Source of the DNA: UBA5004 sp964342515
Lineage (GTDB): Bacteria; Patescibacteriota; Minisyncoccia; Phycocordibacterales; Zambryskibacteraceae
DNA length: 32,766 nucleotides
Reading direction: 5' to 3'
NCBI GenBank assembly: GCA_964342515.1
Contig: CAYFFP010000007.1
Span: 1-32,766, forward strand
Position numbers and translations under genes: made by a program. The notes beneath the pieces are model-generated. The model searched no databases. It had not been told where the DNA came from and worked only from the letters and a program-made list of their open reading frames with translations. Shown piece by piece: positions 30,608 through 32,766 of this stretch (position 1 is its first letter; the number at the start of each line of letters is the position of its first letter).

Positions 30608-30639
30608 CCTATATGGGTGCCGTTCTTGTTTTATTTTTT
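30599..30639 (+). terminator. Hairpin with U-tract, pointing to the plus strand
   Basis: AACGGCATCC-TATAT-GGGTGCCGTT forms a 10-bp stem followed by CTTGTTTTATTTTTT on the plus strand. This is an intrinsic terminator layout, but no plus-strand gene leads into it. On the minus strand the stem covers the first ATG of the nuclease fusion gene. Confidence 0.5.
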
Positions 30640-30674
30640 ATAGTGATTGGTAACCCGGAACACATAGGCTGCAT

Positions 30675-30887
30675 TCATACCCGTGATTTTCGCAAATCCT
30701 TGAGACCATCTTCAAGGTCTGACAGAAACGCCTTGGAGTATTTGCCTGTGGCTTTAAAACTCGAGACTATCTCGGAAACCGGTTCTTCGAGGATTTGTGA
30801 GGCGAGAACGGAGGCTAGCTTTCTATAAGCCCTAGCCTGAAGAGTTAGTGATTTGTATTCATTTTTGGAAATCATCATCTTGCTCAT
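30675..30887 (-). CDS. Antitoxin-like small protein
   Basis: A 70-residue protein: MISKNEYKSLTLQARAYRKL, then LASQILEEPVSEIVSSFKAT, GKYSKAFLSDLEDGLKDLRK. The pattern of an N-terminal helix with EY.L, followed by a segment ending YS..FL.DLEDGL, is one I associate with orphan or type II antitoxin-like proteins in CPR. No toxin gene follows on the same strand. A TATAAT box on the minus strand ends 12 bases before the ATG. Confidence 0.6.
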   Translation of the reverse strand: MSKMMISKNEYKSLTLQARAYRKLASVLASQILEEPVSEIVSSFKATGKYSKAFLSDLEDGLKDLRKSRV

Positions 30888-30894
30888 ACTTGCA

Positions 30895-31017
30895 TTATAC
30901 CATCATAACGGCTAATGATTCAATTTCTTTCATATCACGAATTTGACTTGTCAAAATATCACGAGTTTCTTCGATTTTTGGATACTCTGTCGCTATCCGT
31001 GAGATGAATTTTGACAT
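30895..31017 (-). CDS. Short ORF of unknown function (40 residues)
   Basis: MSKFISRIATEYPKIEETRD followed by ILTSQIRDMKEIESLAVMMV. It is a predicted amphipathic helix, seven bases upstream of the antitoxin-like gene and just after the second fibre gene. Its final codons contain the promoter box of the next gene, so it may be a real short gene or a remnant. Confidence 0.3.
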   Translation of the reverse strand: MSKFISRIATEYPKIEETRDILTSQIRDMKEIESLAVMMV

Positions 31018-31021
31018 AAAT

Positions 31022-32766
31022 TTATTCTGCTGGCGCCAGTTCTTCAGCAGGTGGGGGTGGTGGTTCTTGTTCAAGCACCGGCTTTGTACTTACCTCACCC
31101 GCTGTGTCCGCCAAAGCTTCTGGCGAAGGCTGGAGCTCGGCCGTACCATCGCCACCCTCTCCTGAATCAGGAAAGGGTTGGGTGAGGTCAGTAGTAATGG
31201 CAGTTTTTTCTTCTATTGTCGGCGGTTGTTCCATATTCTCCGTTATCGTGACCGAGCCGGCTACCTGCGTCGCTCCAACGCCGCTGTTTAGAAGCATCTG
31301 CTTGAACTGCTCCTTGGTCACGCAGACGTCGTCCACGCAGATATCGTTTCTGACCATAAACTTGCCGTCCACAAACCAAGCCAGAATACCCTCTATTTTA
31401 GCCAAAATAACATCCAGCTTGTCGTTAAGCTCCTGCACCGCTCTTACCACAAGAGAGGTCAGCCGCCCGTAGTCCACGTTGGACGGAAGGCCGTTTGAGT
31501 CGGAGCCGACCACTTCCGGCACCACCTTTATAAGTTCTTCGGCGATAAATCCTATCTGATGGCCGGGGATGAACATCTCCGGCTTGTAATCAAATGACAC
31601 GGCCCTGATTTTCATCAAATCCGCCAAGCCGTAAGAGAGGTCTTTTACATTATCCTTGAAACGGAGAGAGGAGCCGGTGCAGCCGGTGGTGGAGGTGGAG
31701 AGAAGGCCGGTGGGAGAAGTGTAACAGATAGTCCCTGACCCAGCCCCAGTGCCAAGACCTTGGAACCCAACGCTCCCGGTGACGGTTAGTTGTTGCCCGG
31801 GATTCGTCGTCCCGATGCCGACGTTGCCGTTTCCATCTATGACCAATCTATCCGTAGTGCCGAGAGCCGTGGAAGAAGCGATGGAGAACCTACCGCCGTT
31901 CGATACGTCCATGCCGATAGTCCATTTGTTGGTAGGGCCGGAAGCGCCAGAGAAGCCAATGGCAGACTTGGTGGTGGAGTAGATATCAAGGAGATTGTTC
32001 GGCGTGGTCGTCCCGATGCCGACGTTGCCATTTCCATCAATCACAAACCTATCGTTCAGACCTAAGAGTGTTGAGGAAGCAATCTTGAACTTACCACTGT
32101 CTGATAAATCCACACCCATAGTCCATGCCATTTGCACTCCAGCAGTTGAGGAAGCGGTGAAGCTGGTGGCTGCATCGCCAGAAGCTTTGAAGATGTCGAG
32201 GTTAGCGATGGGACTGGTCGTCCCGATGCCGACGTTGCCGTCCCATCTGATCCGCATATACTCTTGCACAGTATTACCTGCATCGCGAACCCTAAAAGCT
32301 AAGAAGGCATTATCCCCCCCTGTATCGGCCCATCCCCATCTAATGGCACCCATATCCCGTGCGTCAGTATGACCTAAGGCTGCAAAGTCCATCCCAACCG
32401 TAGAAGCTGCGGCTTGAATGTTCTCCATCGAAATTACTTTTTGAACTCCTGCACCGGTTTTCCTAACCGATAATCCATACCCCGGCCCCGTCGTCCCGAT
32501 GCCGACGTTGCCGGAGCTATCTATCCTGACCCGTTCCGCATTATTCGTCCTGAACGTCATATAATTGCCAAGAGAACCATGAGCATATTCAATAGTGCCA
32601 ATGTCATTATCCGTAGCAGAAGCAAAATTTATATTTCCAATTTGATTATCCCCGCTTAATATTGTCATTCCACCACGAGCAGAACTGCCGACCACAAATT
32701 GACTATTAGTAACAGTGCCCGCATTAGTGCCGGATTGAACATGCAACAAAGCCAGTGGCCCCGTCG
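31022..32766 (-). CDS. Second S74 fibre-like repeat protein, 5' end beyond window
   Basis: The frame is open to the window edge; the first residues seen are TGPLALLHVQSG, so the start lies outside. Repeated modules ending GNVGIGTT(T/S/N)P run up to the S74 chaperone domain (SSLRFKDNVKDLSYGLADLM, GHQIGFIAEELIKVVPEVV), followed by a CVDDVCVTKEQFKQM segment and a Pro/Glu/Thr-rich tail ending EPPPPPAEELAPAE. It shares two cassettes with the first fibre gene at 100% DNA identity. The tail contains a palindromic repeat insertion (LTQPFPDSGEGG). It is probably a surface fibre or adhesin; phage origin of the module is possible. Confidence 0.85.
   Translation of the reverse strand, partial: TGPLALLHVQSGTNAGTVTNSQFVVGSSARGGMTILSGDNQIGNINFASATDNDIGTIEYAHGSLGNYMTFRTNNAERVRIDSSGNVGIGTTGPGYGLSVRKTGAGVQKVISMENIQAAASTVGMDFAALGHTDARDMGAIRWGWADTGGDNAFLAFRVRDAGNTVQEYMRIRWDGNVGIGTTSPIANLDIFKASGDAATSFTASSTAGVQMAWTMGVDLSDSGKFKIASSTLLGLNDRFVIDGNGNVGIGTTTPNNLLDIYSTTKSAIGFSGASGPTNKWTIGMDVSNGGRFSIASSTALGTTDRLVIDGNGNVGIGTTNPGQQLTVTGSVGFQGLGTGAGSGTICYTSPTGLLSTSTTGCTGSSLRFKDNVKDLSYGLADLMKIRAVSFDYKPEMFIPGHQIGFIAEELIKVVPEVVGSDSNGLPSNVDYGRLTSLVVRAVQELNDKLDVILAKIEGILAWFVDGKFMVRNDICVDDVCVTKEQFKQMLLNSGVGATQVAGSVTITENMEQPPTIEEKTAITTDLTQPFPDSGEGGDGTAELQPSPEALADTAGEVSTKPVLEQEPPPPPAEELAPAE
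31152..31187. repeat. Palindromic repeat inside the second fibre gene
   Basis: CCACCCTCTCCTGA and TCAGGAAAGGGT are near-inverse arms, followed by TGGGTGAGG. It is the same family as the repeat inside lepA (shared CCACCCTCTCCT and GGGTTGGGTGAGGT) and is also in frame. Confidence 0.6.
31805..32030 (-). repeat. Fibre cassette R2, copy in the second fibre gene (226 bp)
   Basis: Identical to 26992-27217. It overlaps cassette R1 by the 24-bp block containing GATGCCGACGTTGCC. Confidence 0.9.
32007..32239 (-). repeat. Fibre cassette R1, copy in the second fibre gene (233 bp)
   Basis: Identical to 26024-26256, adjacent to R2 here. Confidence 0.9.

Overview
The window looks like part of a Candidate Phyla Radiation (Patescibacteria) chromosome, most likely a Parcubacteria-type lineage that uses TGA as a stop codon. 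The evidence is the gene set and its style. There are compact essential genes (tsaD, a shortened valS, lepA, murJ, an FtsB-like gene, rnpB), several small CPR-typical families (DUF5674, four-helix-bundle proteins, a membrane TPR protein) and two huge repeat proteins ending in an S74 intramolecular chaperone. Palindromic repeats lie between genes and even in frame inside genes. This assignment rests on recalled families, not on a search.

Layout. 1-5.6 kb: thioredoxin reductase (partial), tRNA-Val, tRNA-Ser, tRNA-Glu, tsaD, valS, a PrsW-like membrane protease and an Hsp20. 5.63-15.76 kb: a 10.1-kb integrative element inserted at the 3' end of tRNA-Arg(CCU). 15.8-17.5 kb: tRNA-Arg, tRNA-Phe, a REP-associated transposase with three REP palindromes, a glutaredoxin-like gene, an FtsB-like gene and a 34-codon membrane peptide. 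17.5-24.3 kb: lepA, murJ, a four-helix-bundle gene, a large membrane/TPR protein and rnpB, all on the minus strand. 24.3-32.8 kb: a four-helix-bundle gene, an S74 fibre-like protein, DUF5674, a four-helix-bundle gene coupled to a zinc-ribbon/PD-(D/E)XK nuclease fusion, an antitoxin-like gene, and a second S74 fibre-like protein that runs off the window.

The most unusual part is the integrative element. Its att junctions can be read directly. attL (5626-5628) and attR (15762-15764) share the core GTG. Inside the element, at 12937-12939, lies a complete copy of the site that circularisation would create (attP), in inverted orientation. It is flanked by perfect 148-bp and 112-bp copies of the two element ends. 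The predicted circle would therefore carry two identical 257-bp inverted attP regions separating two unique arms, an architecture reminiscent of the yeast 2-micron plasmid but built on serine-integrase sites. Arm 1 (about 7.0 kb) holds a VirD4/TraG-like coupling ATPase, a possible toxin-like protein with a small partner, a winged-helix protein, a coiled-coil protein and a highly structured non-coding region. Arm 2 (about 2.6 kb) holds the large serine recombinase, preceded by a possible pseudoknot leader, and a protein that may be an abortive-infection factor. Insertion also swaps the last residues of the recombinase, because its reading frame crosses the att core into antisense tRNA.

A second notable theme is modular recombination in the S74 fibre genes. 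They share identical 226-bp and 233-bp cassettes in different order, bounded by the repeated coding motif for GNVGIGTT. One of them has its 5' end fused to the beginning of an unrelated CPR gene.
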